Source: Siccirubricoccus deserti
Lineage (GTDB): Bacteria > Pseudomonadota > Alphaproteobacteria > Acetobacterales > Acetobacteraceae
NCBI RefSeq assembly: GCF_014283215.1
Contig: NZ_JACOMF010000003.1
Location: 248,001-312,000 of the forward strand
Direction of reading: 5' to 3'
Length of the DNA: 64,000 bases
This document shows positions 36,745 to 45,257 of the stretch, piece after piece (positions within the stretch are counted from its first letter, which is position 1; every line of letters begins with the position of its first letter). Under the pieces are notes generated by a model, which ran no database searches, had not been told where the DNA came from, and saw only the letters and a list, made by a program, of their open reading frames with translations. The translations under genes and the position numbers were made by a program.

Positions 36745-37683
36745 ATGACAGTGAGCATCACCCGCGAGGCCATCCGCGCCGCCGCGCAGCGGATCGCCCC
36801 CCATGTTCGCCACACCCCGCTGCTGCGGCTGACGGGCGCCGAACTCGGGCTTGGCCAGGATGTCACGCTGAAACTTGAATTGCTCCAGGCCTCGGGCAGC
36901 TTCAAGCCACGCGGCGCCTTCAACCGGATGCTCTCGGCGCCGCTGCCGGCGGCCGGGGTGATCGCCGCCTCGGGCGGCAATCATGGGGCGGCGGTGGCCT
37001 ATGCGGCGCGGGCGCTCGGCATCGCGGCGGAGATCTTCGTCCCGGAGATCACCGGCGCAGCCAAGCGGGCGCGGATCGAGGGGTATGGCGCCCGCTTGGT
37101 GGTCGGCGGCGAAGCCTATGACGCGGCCCGCCAGGCGAGCGAGGCGCGCGCCGCGGAGACCGGGGCCCTGATGGTGCATGCCTATGACCAGGCGGAGGTG
37201 CTCGCCGGCCAGGGGACCGTCGGGCTGGAGTTCGAGGCGGAGGCCCCCGGCCTCACCGATGTGCTGGTGGCGACCGGCGGGGGCGGGCTGATCGGCGGCA
37301 TGGCGGCTTGGTATGCCGGCAGCGGTACCCGGGTCATCAGTGTTGAGCCGGAGGGCTGCCCTGCGCTGCACGCGGCGCTGCGGGCCGGCCGTCCGGTGCC
37401 GGCACCGGTCGGCGGGGTGGCGTCCGACAGCCTCGGCGCCCGCCAGGTCGGCGCGGTGATGTTCCCGATCGCCGCGCGGCATGTGGCGCAGGCGGTGCTG
37501 GTGCCGGATGCGGCAATCCGCGCCGCCCAGCGCCTGTTGTGGGAGGCGGCGCGGCTGGTCGCCGAGCCGGGCGGCGCTGCGGCGCTGGCGGCGCTGCTGT
37601 GCGGCGCCTATGCGCCGCCGCCCGGGGCGCGGGTCGGCGTGCTGGTCTGCGGCGGCAACACCGACCCGGCCGGCGTCGCATGA
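36745..37683 (+). CDS. Threonine/serine dehydratase-like PLP enzyme
   Basis: Fold-type II PLP enzyme of about 312 residues. The PLP lysine is Lys54 in ASGSFKPRGAFN, the asparagine loop is AASGGNHGAAVAYAA, and the glycine-rich phosphate loop is ATGGGGLIGGMAA. It resembles biosynthetic/degradative threonine dehydratases and serine racemases lacking the ACT domain. ATG 36745 is chosen over 36727 and 36688. It is divergent from hprK. The exact substrate (L-threonine, L-serine or a hydroxy-aspartate) is not decidable by reading. Confidence 0.87.
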   Translation: MTVSITREAIRAAAQRIAPHVRHTPLLRLTGAELGLGQDVTLKLELLQASGSFKPRGAFNRMLSAPLPAAGVIAASGGNHGAAVAYAARALGIAAEIFVPEITGAAKRARIEGYGARLVVGGEAYDAARQASEARAAETGALMVHAYDQAEVLAGQGTVGLEFEAEAPGLTDVLVATGGGGLIGGMAAWYAGSGTRVISVEPEGCPALHAALRAGRPVPAPVGGVASDSLGARQVGAVMFPIAARHVAQAVLVPDAAIRAAQRLLWEAARLVAEPGGAAALAALLCGAYAPPPGARVGVLVCGGNTDPAGVA

Positions 37684-37836
37684 CCGAGGGCCTGCGCCGC
37701 CGGATCGTGGCAGGTGCCCGCCACCGCCGCGAAACGGTCCCGCCGTGGCCACCCTGCGGCCATGCGGCGGACGCAATCGGTGGCCAATTCGATGCCGATG
37801 GCCGGGGTCCGGCCGAACACTGCATCGAGGTCCGCG

Positions 37837-37947
37837 ATGTTTCTCCGTGGTGTCCTGAACCGCCTTCGCCACTGGCTCCGCTACCGGCCGGAGCGGTGCT
37901 ACATGGGGGGCGCCGCACGCCGCGCCAGGCCGACGCCGCACGGCTGA
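37837..37947 (+). CDS. Mini-ORF A with RLRHWLRYRPER core
   Basis: ORF of 36 codons: MFLRGVLNRLRHWLRYRPER, then CYMGGAARR and a short tail. GAGG lies six bases before the ATG. A second ORF about 125 bases downstream (38072-38152) shares the core R-L-x-H-W-L-x-Y-R-P-E-R-x-Y-M, with synonymous differences at GAG/GAA and CGG/CGC. This hints at protein-level conservation, though one frame on the opposite strand is also similar, so a duplicated DNA repeat is possible. No known family was recognised. It lies in the 650-base region between the dehydratase and mlaA. Confidence 0.35.
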   Translation: MFLRGVLNRLRHWLRYRPERCYMGGAARRARPTPHG

Positions 37948-38071
37948 GCGCACCGGCACCGGCCTCGCCGGCCGAGATCGATTCTTCGCTGCTGCGACCG
38001 GCGATAACAAAGCGTCAACACGAAATCGTGAGGGTGGCGGCGACCGATCCTGCCGTTGGAAGCCGCCGCCG

Positions 38072-38152
38072 ATGCTTCAGTGTCTTCTCCTGCGCCTTCA
38101 CCACTGGCTCACCTACCGGCCGGAACGCCGCTACATGCGGGGCCGGGCGTGA
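38072..38152 (+). CDS. Mini-ORF B with RLHHWLTYRPER core
   Basis: ORF of 26 codons: MLQCLLLRLHHWLTYRPERR, then YMRGRA. It is the shorter relative of mini-ORF A. The ribosome site is weak (GGA about 11 bases upstream). The two together look like tandem copies of a very small arginine-rich, amphipathic peptide gene or of a non-coding repeat. Expression is unknown. Confidence 0.3.
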   Translation: MLQCLLLRLHHWLTYRPERRYMRGRA

Positions 38153-38206
38153 ACCGCCGACCGTAGCGGGCAGCGGAAAAAGCGAAGCGCTTCCCATTTC
38201 CGGCAT

Positions 38207-38281
38207 GCGCGGGCCTGGCCCGCGCAGCCGGATGCCCGGCGACATCAGGCGGTCAGGGATGGCCGGGTCAAGCCCGGCCAT
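38207..38281. repeat. REP-like intergenic palindromes
   Basis: Two strong palindromes: GCGCGGGCC-T-GGCCCGCGC at 38207-38225 and ATGGCCGGG-TCAAG-CCCGGCCAT at 38259-38281. The second resembles a palindromic repeat widespread between alphaproteobacterial genes, whose minus-strand reading often gives VMAGLDPAI-like false peptides; that reading is present here. It lies just past the mini-ORFs and before the mlaA stop. It may protect transcript ends or be a dispersed mobile repeat. Confidence 0.6.
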
Positions 38282-38330
38282 GACGCGGAGGTGGCGCCCC
38301 CGGATTTTGTCAGCGCTTTTCCGCAGCCGG

Positions 38331-39065
38331 CTAGCGCGGGGCCGGCGCCCCGGGATCCTCCAGCACGTCCAGGCTTTCGGTGCTGGTGCGGCCGAGTTCG
38401 GCATCGCGGTTCTGCCGCCACAGGCTGCGCAGCCGGGCATAGAGGTCGAGCGAGGTGGCCTTCAGCTCGTCCAGGGTTTCGATGTTGCGCTCCCGCTCAT
38501 CCAACCCTTCCAGCGCGCCGCGGCCGAGGTTGGCGCTGACCGGCATGACCCAGCTGATGGGGTTCATGAAGCCATTGCCGATCAGCCCGGTGAGTTCGCG
38601 CGGGTTGGACGGGCCGGCGACCGGCAGCATCAGGAAGGGCCCGTCCGGCACGCCCCAGACATAGAGCGTCTGGCCAAGGTCGCGCAGGATCCGTGGCGGC
38701 CCGCCAATCGACTCCAGGTCGAACATGCCACCGAACCCGCCGATGCTGTTGATGACGAAGCGCATGGTCGCCTGGCCGGCATCCAGCGGCCGGCCCTGCA
38801 GCAGGGCGTTGGCCACCACCGTCGGCTCGTTCAGGTTGCGCAGCACGTTGCGGATCCGGGTGCGGGTCCAGGCGCCAAGGCTGTCGCGGTAGAACACCGC
38901 CACCGGCCGGAACACCGCGTCATCCAACTTCAGGTTGAAATCGAGCACCTGGCGGTTGGTCGCCTCCAGCGGGTCGTTGGCATCGGTAACCGGGCCGGAG
39001 GCGGTGCCGGCACAGGCGCCGAGCAGCAGCGTGAGCAGAAGGACCAGGGGAGCGGTACGGGGCAT
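38331..39065 (-). CDS. mlaA: MlaA/VacJ outer-membrane lipoprotein
   Basis: Lipoprotein of 244 residues, the outer-membrane component of the Mla pathway that removes phospholipids from the outer leaflet. The lipobox LLLGAC places the acylated cysteine at residue 18. The family core is visible: DPLEATNRQVLDFNLKLDDAV, then RNLNEPTVVANALLQG and RFVINSIGGFGGMFD. It is a single gene here; other mla genes are outside the window. It is divergent from hpnI, with about 90 bases between starts. Confidence 0.93.
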   Translation of the reverse strand: MPRTAPLVLLLTLLLGACAGTASGPVTDANDPLEATNRQVLDFNLKLDDAVFRPVAVFYRDSLGAWTRTRIRNVLRNLNEPTVVANALLQGRPLDAGQATMRFVINSIGGFGGMFDLESIGGPPRILRDLGQTLYVWGVPDGPFLMLPVAGPSNPRELTGLIGNGFMNPISWVMPVSANLGRGALEGLDERERNIETLDELKATSLDLYARLRSLWRQNRDAELGRTSTESLDVLEDPGAPAPR

Positions 39066-39156
39066 CAGCGGGACCGGACAGGGCGCCGGACCCTAGCCCA
39101 GGCACCCGGCTTCGGGCGACCCCGTTTCCGCCTGCCCCGCTCTTGCCGGCGTCACG

Positions 39157-40299
39157 ATGGCTGAGGCGTTGCTCCTGCTGCCGGCGCTGCTGGCCCTGGC
39201 CGGTGCGGCCTGGGCGGTGCTCGCGGCCCGCGCGGTGCGGCGCCTGGCCGCGCGGCCGCCGGCCACCGTGCCCGCCCTGCCTGCCGCGATACTGAAGCCG
39301 CTGTACGGGGCGGAGCCGGGGCTGCGGGAGAATCTGGCGTCCACGCTGGCGCAATCCCATGCGGCGCCCTTCACGGTGCTGGCGGCGGTGCGCGACGCGG
39401 CCGACCCGGCAGTGGCGGTGGCCGAGGCCGCCTTCGCCGCCAGCCCCGGTGTGGCCACTCTTCTGTTGCGCGACCCGCGGCTGCATGGGCCGAACCGCAA
39501 GGTCTCCCAGCTGGTGAATCTGGCCGAGGCGGCGGCCCAGCCGGTGCTGGTGGTGGCGGATGCCGACATGCGGATGCCGCCGCACTGGCTGACCGCCGTC
39601 ACCGCGCCGCTGGCCGACCCGGAGATCGGGCTGGTGACCTGCCTCTACCGGGGCGAGGCGGCGGATGGCACGGTCTGGTCCCGCCTCGCCGCCCTCGGGA
39701 TCGACTGGCAATTCCTGCCGAGCGCAGCACTGGGCGAGGCGATCGGCCGGGCGCAGGGCTGCTATGGCGCCACCATGGCGCTGCGGGCGGAGACGCTGGA
39801 ACGGCTCGGCGGCTTCCGATCCCTGGCCGGGCTTTTGGCCGATGACCATGCGCTGGGGGCGGCGGTGCGGCGGCTTGGCCTCCGGGTCGTGGTGGCGCCG
39901 GTGCTGCCGGCGCATGTCATGGCGGAGCCCGGGCTGGTTGCCCTGGCGCGGCATGAGTTGCGATGGATGCGGACCCTGCGGCTGCTCGACCCCAGCGGCT
40001 ATGCCGGCATGGGCATCACCTTTCCGCTGGTGCCCGGGCTGGCGGCGGCGGCGCTGCATCCGGCCGGCTGGGCGGCGCTGGCAGTGGCGCTGGCGGCTCG
40101 GCTGGGCCTTGGGGTGGCGGTGGACCGGGCGCTCGGCCGCCGGTTGGCGCCGCACCGATTTCTGCTTCTGCCGCTGCGCGACCTGCTGTCCTTCGCTATA
40201 TGGGCGGCTGGGCTGGCCCGCGGCACGGTGGTGTGGCAAGGCCGGCGGTACCGGATGGACCGCGACGGCCGCATGGCCGAAGCGCGTGCAAGGGATTGA
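39157..40299 (+). CDS. hpnI: Hopanoid glycosyltransferase HpnI
   Basis: Membrane-bound glycosyltransferase of 380 residues, predicted to add N-acetylglucosamine to bacteriohopanetetrol. It belongs to the ceramide glucosyltransferase-like GT2 group. An N-terminal membrane helix is followed by the catalytic domain with LKPLYGAEPGL, the acidic motif VVADADMRMP and the R/QxxRW-type motif HELRWMRTL, then C-terminal membrane helices. It starts the hpnI-J-YunG-K-L operon; the stop overlaps the hpnJ start by one base. Confidence 0.9.
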   Translation: MAEALLLLPALLALAGAAWAVLAARAVRRLAARPPATVPALPAAILKPLYGAEPGLRENLASTLAQSHAAPFTVLAAVRDAADPAVAVAEAAFAASPGVATLLLRDPRLHGPNRKVSQLVNLAEAAAQPVLVVADADMRMPPHWLTAVTAPLADPEIGLVTCLYRGEAADGTVWSRLAALGIDWQFLPSAALGEAIGRAQGCYGATMALRAETLERLGGFRSLAGLLADDHALGAAVRRLGLRVVVAPVLPAHVMAEPGLVALARHELRWMRTLRLLDPSGYAGMGITFPLVPGLAAAALHPAGWAALAVALAARLGLGVAVDRALGRRLAPHRFLLLPLRDLLSFAIWAAGLARGTVVWQGRRYRMDRDGRMAEARARD

Positions 40300-41753
40300 T
40301 GCCCGTGACGATGCGCACCCTGTTCCTGCAGGCCCCGTCCTTCGATGGCTTCGACGGTGGTGCCGGCTCCCGCTACCAGGCGCGGCGGGAGATCAAGAGC
40401 TTCTGGTTCCCGACCTGGCTGGCGCAGCCGGCCGCTTTGGTCGAGGGATCGAAGCTGGTGGACGCGCCGCCGCACCGGCAATCCCTGGCCGATGTGCTGC
40501 CGATGGCGCGGCAGCATGATCTGGCGGTGCTGCATACCTCCACCCCCAGCTTCGCCAGCGACGTGAAGGTGGCGGCGGCGCTGAAGGCTGGGAATCCGGC
40601 GCTGAAGATCGGGCTGATCGGCGCCAAGGTGGCGGTGCAGGCCGAGGAATCGCTGCGCGACGCGCCGGTGATCGACTTTGTCGCCCGCAACGAATTCGAC
40701 TTCACCGTGAAGGATGTGGCGGACGGCCAGACCTGGGCCGGCATCAAGGGCCTGTCCTACCGCAACGCCGAGGGCGTCATCGTCCACAACGCCGATCGCC
40801 CGGTGCTGGAGGACATGGACCGCCTGCCCTTCGTCAGCCCGATCTATCGCCGCGACCTGGACTACCAGAAGTACTTCATCGGCTATCTGAAGCACCCCTA
40901 CGTCTCGATCTACACCGGCCGCGGCTGCAAGAGCCGCTGCACCTTCTGCCTGTGGCCGCAGACGGTGGGCGGGCACCGATACCGCACCCGCAGCGTCGGC
41001 AATGTCATCGAGGAGATCCGCTACATCCGGGACAACTTCCCCGGGCTGAAGGAGATCTTCTTCGACGACGACACCTTCACCGACGACCTGCCGCGCGCCG
41101 AGGCCATTGCGCGGGAGATGGGCAAGCTCGGCGTCACCTGGTCCTGCAATGCCAAGGCGAATGTTCCACGGGAAACGCTGAAGGTGCTGAAGGACGGCGG
41201 GCTGCGCCTGCTGCTGGTCGGCTACGAGAGCGGCAACCAGCAGATCCTGCACAACATCAAGAAGGGCATGCGAATCGAAGTCGCCAAGCGCTTCACCAAG
41301 GATTGCCATGAGCTGGGAATCGCCATCCACGGCACCTTCATCCTTGGCCTGCCGGGCGAAACCAAGGAGACGATCCAGGAGACCATCCGCTTCGCGATCG
41401 AGACCAACCCGCACACCGTGCAGGTCTCGCTGGCGGCTCCCTATCCCGGCACCTTCCTGTTCGACCAGGCGCAGCGCGAGGGTTGGCTGGACACGGCGCA
41501 TACCGAATATGTCGACGCGCATGGTGTGCAGATCGCCCCGCTGGCCTACCCGCACCTGAGCCACACCGAGATCTTCGACAGCGTCGAGGCCTTCTATCGG
41601 AAATTCTACTTCCGGGCGCCGAAGATCGCCTCCATCTGCGGCGAGATGATCCGCGACCGGCAGATGCTGGTGCGGCGGCTGCGGGAGGGGGTGGAATTCT
41701 TCCACTTCCTGCGCGAGCGGAAGACGGCCGGGGCGGAACGGACGGCGGCGTGA
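40299..41753 (+). CDS. hpnJ: Hopanoid radical SAM protein HpnJ
   Basis: Radical SAM enzyme of 484 residues of the hopanoid operon. The iron-sulfur motif CxxxCxxC is at Cys210, Cys214 and Cys217 (GRGCKSRCTFC). A preceding B12-binding-like region (about residues 5-150) lacks the cobalamin DxHxxG motif. HpnJ is thought to contract ribose or otherwise form the cyclitol ether head group; the family assignment is by motif and position. ATG 40299 has AAGGGA upstream; an in-frame ATG lies at 40311. Confidence 0.93.
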   Translation: MPVTMRTLFLQAPSFDGFDGGAGSRYQARREIKSFWFPTWLAQPAALVEGSKLVDAPPHRQSLADVLPMARQHDLAVLHTSTPSFASDVKVAAALKAGNPALKIGLIGAKVAVQAEESLRDAPVIDFVARNEFDFTVKDVADGQTWAGIKGLSYRNAEGVIVHNADRPVLEDMDRLPFVSPIYRRDLDYQKYFIGYLKHPYVSIYTGRGCKSRCTFCLWPQTVGGHRYRTRSVGNVIEEIRYIRDNFPGLKEIFFDDDTFTDDLPRAEAIAREMGKLGVTWSCNAKANVPRETLKVLKDGGLRLLLVGYESGNQQILHNIKKGMRIEVAKRFTKDCHELGIAIHGTFILGLPGETKETIQETIRFAIETNPHTVQVSLAAPYPGTFLFDQAQREGWLDTAHTEYVDAHGVQIAPLAYPHLSHTEIFDSVEAFYRKFYFRAPKIASICGEMIRDRQMLVRRLREGVEFFHFLRERKTAGAERTAA

Positions 41754-41757
41754 GCCC

Positions 41758-42111
41758 ATGCCGCCCCGCTTCGACCCGGCGGAGGTGGAGGCCCGCCTCC
41801 GCCGCGCCTGGTCTGCCGGCTCGAGCAGCCGCTGGCGGCCGGACAACCCGGCCCTCGGCCAGTGCAGCGCGACCGCGCTGGTCCTGTACTCCATCTATGG
41901 CGGCGAGCTCCTGAAGACTCCTGTCCCCTTCGAGGGTCGGATGGCGCCGCATTTCTACAACCGGATCGCCGGCCGCAGCTTCGACGCCACCGCCAGTCAA
42001 TTCGCCGCACCGCCCGCCTATGCGGACGAGCCGAGCACGCCGGAGGAGGCGCTGGCGGATACCTCTTCGTCCCAGGTCGCGCATCTGCTGGCGGCCTTCC
42101 GCGCCGCGTGA
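41758..42111 (+). CDS. YunG-like protein inside the hopanoid operon
   Basis: Protein of 117 residues. The core NPALGQCSATALVLYSIYGG, then HFYNRIAGRSFDATASQF, resembles the YunG family known from Bacillus, whose function is unknown. A cysteine after GQ, a histidine in HFYN and an aspartate in FDAT are spaced like a papain- or transglutaminase-type catalytic triad; this is a suggestion from reading only. It starts four bases after hpnJ and its stop overlaps the hpnK GTG start (GTGA), so it is made together with the hopanoid enzymes. That neighbourhood is not standard for hpn clusters I know. Confidence 0.65.
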   Translation: MPPRFDPAEVEARLRRAWSAGSSSRWRPDNPALGQCSATALVLYSIYGGELLKTPVPFEGRMAPHFYNRIAGRSFDATASQFAAPPAYADEPSTPEEALADTSSSQVAHLLAAFRAA

Positions 42112-42926
42112 CTTGCCGCCTCATCCTCAACGCCGACGATCTCGGCCTCGCCTCCGAGGTGAACGCCGCGATCGAGCAGGCGCACCGCGAGGGCGTGCTG
42201 ACCGCCGCCAGCCTTATGGTCGGCGAACCGGCCGCCGCTGAGGGCGTCGATATCGCCCGTCGCAACCCCCGCCTCGCCGTCGGCCTCCACCTGACGCTGA
42301 CCGATGGCACCCCGACCTTGCCGCCCAAGCGCATCCCCGCCCTCGTCCAACCAAATGGCCGCTTCCGCGACGACATGGCCGGGCTCGGCCTCATCCTCGC
42401 CACCTCCCGTGCCGCCCGCGCCCAGCTGCGCGCCGAGATCGCCGCGCAATTCGCTGCCTTCCGCGCAACCGGCCTCGCCTGCGACCATCTGAACGCCCAC
42501 AAGCACTACCATCTGCACCCGGTGATCGCCGCCATCGCCTTCGCCGAGGCCGCGCGCCATGGCATCCGCGCCGTGCGCATTCCCTGGGAGCCGCCCGCCT
42601 TGGTGCCCGGTGCCGGCCGCGCGCTCTGGCCGCTCACGGCTTGGCTCCGCCGCCTCGCCGTGTGTCACGGCCTGCGCGCGCCGGACCGCGTCATCGGCCT
42701 TGCCTGGTCCGGCGCCTTCACCGCGGATCGCCTGGCCGAGGTGCTGCCGCGCGTCCCCGCCGGCGTCACGGAGATCTACCTGCACCCCGCCACCGCCGGC
42801 GGCTTTCCCGGCGCCGCGCCCGGCTACCGCTACGCCGAGGAACTTGCCGCGCTGCTCGACCCGCGAGTCCGCGCCGCCTGTGCGGCGTTCGCCACCGGCG
42901 GCTACACCCGGATGCTCGCGGCATGA
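42108..42926 (+). CDS. hpnK: Hopanoid deacetylase HpnK (YdjC family)
   Basis: Protein of 272 residues of the YdjC/ChbG deacetylase family, predicted to remove the N-acetyl group of the hopanoid glucosamine added by HpnI. Metal-site residues are visible in LILNADDLGLASEV (Asp-Asp) and in NAHKHYHLHP (His cluster). GTG 42108 overlaps the YunG-like stop; the ORF is open upstream but that part is the other gene's shadow. The stop overlaps the hpnL start (ATGA). Confidence 0.92.
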   Translation: MTCRLILNADDLGLASEVNAAIEQAHREGVLTAASLMVGEPAAAEGVDIARRNPRLAVGLHLTLTDGTPTLPPKRIPALVQPNGRFRDDMAGLGLILATSRAARAQLRAEIAAQFAAFRATGLACDHLNAHKHYHLHPVIAAIAFAEAARHGIRAVRIPWEPPALVPGAGRALWPLTAWLRRLAVCHGLRAPDRVIGLAWSGAFTADRLAEVLPRVPAGVTEIYLHPATAGGFPGAAPGYRYAEELAALLDPRVRAACAAFATGGYTRMLAA

Positions 42927-43894
42927 TCCGGCTTGGCCCGCTGCTGGCGCTCGGCGGCTTCGCCGCGGCGCTGCTGCTGCTGGCGCAGCAGGATCTGTCG
43001 GAGGTCGGTGCGCTGCTGCATGCGGCCGGCTTCGGCCTGGTGCTTGCGGCGCTGGCGCACATCCCCTCCATGGCGCTGAACGGCCATGCCTGGCGGATCC
43101 TGCTGCCGCGGCGGCGCCGGCCATCGCTGGCGGCGATGACCGCCAATGTCTGGATCCGGGAATCGGTGAACGGCCTGCTGCCGGTGGCCCGGGTTGGCGG
43201 CGAGATCGCCTCCTACCGGCTGCTGCGCGGGGAGGGGGTGGCGGTGGCGCCTGCCGCCGCCAGCCTGATGGTGGACATGGCGATCTCCATCCTCAGCCAG
43301 CTCGGCTTCGCCCTGCTTGGGCTGGCGCTGCTGGCTTGGGCCGGCGCCGGCATCGGCTGGGGCGGCATCGCGCTGGCCATGCTATCCGGCGTGGCGCTGG
43401 CCGGCGGCTTCATCCTGGCGCAGCGGGCCGACATCCTCTCCCGCGTCGCGCGCGCCTTGAACGCGGTGGCCGCCGGTCGCTTCCAGGCCTTCGCCGCCCA
43501 CTCGGAGAAGATCGACCGGATGACCCGGCGGCTGTGGCGGGTGCGCGGCGCCATCGCCGGCTGCTTCCTATGGCAGCTTGCCGGCTGGATGGCGGGCGCG
43601 CTGGAAATCTGGCTGGCGCTGCATTTCCTCGACAGCCCGGTGACGATGGCCGAGGCGCTGGCGATCGAGGCGCTGATCCAGGCGGTCTCCTCCGCCGCCT
43701 TCCTGGTGCCCGGCGCGCTGGGATTGCAGGAAGCGGGCTTCCTCGGCCTCGGGCTGCTGCTGGGGCTGCCGCCGGAGGTCGCGGCGGCGCTGGCCATCGC
43801 CCGCCGGCTGCGCGACCTGATCATCTTCCTGCCGGGGCTGCTCGCCTGGGTCTGGGCGGAGCGGCGGATGGCGGAGGCCCCGATGCAGGCGTAG
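42923..43894 (+). CDS. hpnL: Hopanoid-associated membrane protein HpnL
   Basis: Integral membrane protein of 323 residues with about seven helices, of the LPG_synthase_TM (MprF-flippase-like) family. Typical sequence: HIPSMALNGHAWRILLP, ESVNGLLPVARVGGEIASYR and SAAFLVPGALGLQEAGFLGL. HpnL is proposed to help move hopanoids across the membrane; evidence in the family is limited. It is the last gene of the hopanoid operon and overlaps hpnK by four bases. Confidence 0.88.
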   Translation: MIRLGPLLALGGFAAALLLLAQQDLSEVGALLHAAGFGLVLAALAHIPSMALNGHAWRILLPRRRRPSLAAMTANVWIRESVNGLLPVARVGGEIASYRLLRGEGVAVAPAAASLMVDMAISILSQLGFALLGLALLAWAGAGIGWGGIALAMLSGVALAGGFILAQRADILSRVARALNAVAAGRFQAFAAHSEKIDRMTRRLWRVRGAIAGCFLWQLAGWMAGALEIWLALHFLDSPVTMAEALAIEALIQAVSSAAFLVPGALGLQEAGFLGLGLLLGLPPEVAAALAIARRLRDLIIFLPGLLAWVWAERRMAEAPMQA

Positions 43895-43923
43895 GATTCG
43901 CGCCCGAATCCCGGAGACTGTCC

Positions 43924-44883
43924 GTGCCGACACGCCGCGCCGCGCTTGCCATGACCTTCCTGCCCTTCATGGCCCGGGCCCAGGAATTTCCCAACCGGCC
44001 GCTGCGCATCATCGTCCCGGCGGTCGCCGCCGGCGGTTCCGACACCTCCACCCGCATCCTGATTCCGCGTTTTTCCGCCGAGCTCGGCCAGCCGGTGATC
44101 GCCGACAACCGCCCCGGCGGCTCCGGCACGCTGGCGAATGACCTGCTGGCGCAGGCGCCGGCGGATGGCCATACGCTGCAGATGGGCACCATCGGCAATC
44201 TTGCGGTGAACCCGCTGATCCAGCGCAACCTGGCGGTCGAACCGCTGCGCGACTTCACCCATGTCTCGCTGGCGGTGCAGGTCACCAACCTGCTGGTGGT
44301 GCCCGCCGACCGGCCCTGGCGCAGCGTGGCCGAGCTGGTGGCGGCGGCGAAGGCGCGGCCCGGCAGGCTGGCCTATGGCTCCTCCGGCGTCGGCTCGGCC
44401 GGGCATCTGGCCGGGGCGCTGCTCGACCAGGTGGCGGGCATCGAGAGCGTGCACGTGCCCTATCGTGGCGGCGGGCAGCTCATCACCGACATTCTGTCCG
44501 GCAAGCTCGACTTCTCCTTCGCCACCGCGGCGACGACCTTGGAACATGTGGAGACCGGGCGCCTGCGGGCGCTGGCGGTGCCCTCCGCCGAGCGCTCCGG
44601 CCTGGTGCCGAATCTGCCGACCATGGCGGAGACCGGCGTGACCGGCTACGCGGTGTTGAACTGGTACGCGCTGGTCGGGCCACGCGGCCTGCCGCCGTCC
44701 ATTACCGCCCGGCTCAACGCCGCGCTGCGGGCAGCGCTCAGCGACCCGGAGGCGGTGCGCAAGCTGGCGGCGCAGGGGATCGAGCCGCTGCCGAGCACGC
44801 CGGAAGAGGCCACCGATTTCCTCCGCGCCGAGGTGGCGAAATGGCGTGCGGTGGTGCAGGCGGCGCGGATCGGACAGGATTAG
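43924..44883 (+). CDS. Tripartite tricarboxylate (Bug) substrate-binding receptor
   Basis: Periplasmic binding protein of about 319 residues with a twin-arginine-like start (PTRRAALAMTFLPFMARAQ). The Bug family core is visible: FPNRPLRIIVPAVAAGGSDT, then GHTLQMGTIGNLAVNP, YGSSGVGSAGHLAG and VPYRGGGQLITDILSG. Such receptors are very abundant in Roseomonas-like bacteria and often lack adjacent TctA/TctB genes, as here. The ligand is unknown. GTG 43924 has GGAGA upstream at good spacing. It lies 29 bases after hpnL but is probably unrelated in function. Confidence 0.9.
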   Translation: MPTRRAALAMTFLPFMARAQEFPNRPLRIIVPAVAAGGSDTSTRILIPRFSAELGQPVIADNRPGGSGTLANDLLAQAPADGHTLQMGTIGNLAVNPLIQRNLAVEPLRDFTHVSLAVQVTNLLVVPADRPWRSVAELVAAAKARPGRLAYGSSGVGSAGHLAGALLDQVAGIESVHVPYRGGGQLITDILSGKLDFSFATAATTLEHVETGRLRALAVPSAERSGLVPNLPTMAETGVTGYAVLNWYALVGPRGLPPSITARLNAALRAALSDPEAVRKLAAQGIEPLPSTPEEATDFLRAEVAKWRAVVQAARIGQD

Positions 44884-45257
44884 AGCGTGACCGCTTGAGG
44901 TTGGAACGACCGAAGGCGTCAATCGCACGACCAGCTCGGAGGTGCTCGGCGCCGGATCTGCCAGCGGATCGCCCGCTTCGTCCCCGATCATCCGGCCGCC
45001 ACCCGGGCTGATCCCTTGTTCGAGGCAATGCGGACGGCAGGCGTTCCACCTGTCAGTCTATTTTACAGATCATCTTCCAACCGCGCGGCACGAGTTCGTA
45101 ACTTCTTGATTTCCTAGTGCCGCTACAGCTGGCACAAAATTCGCAGCCTAGTATTGCATGTACATGAATTGCGCTGCCGGTAGGAACTGCCCGACTGCAA
45201 CCAAGGGATCAGCACTCCTGCCCCAGTGCGCATCCTGCCGCGCGAAGGGCTACTGAC
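44884..45257. other. Intergenic region with mixed composition
   Basis: This 374-base gap has a GC-rich first half (44884-45050) and an unusually AT-rich second half (45050-45200). No gene was found. The AT-rich part contains a sigma-54-like promoter candidate at 45130-45145 and a 10-base palindrome CATGTACATG at 45158-45167 in front of the small gene at 45258. Confidence 0.5.
45130..45145 (+). promoter_or_regulatory. Sigma-54-like promoter candidate
   Basis: TGGCAC-AAAAT-TCGCA: GG and GC are ten bases apart as in -24/-12 promoters (consensus TGGCAC-N5-TTGCA, one mismatch). It lies about 110 bases before the small gene at 45258. A chance match is possible. Confidence 0.3.

Noticed and set aside
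36151-38010. 619-codon minus ORF containing hprK
   Set aside because: Only the last about 149 codons show HprK similarity; the rest is antisense of the dehydratase gene and the intergenic repeat.
38015-38440. Minus ORF with VMAGLDPAIPDR
   Set aside because: This peptide string is typical of a palindromic intergenic repeat read in frame, not a gene.
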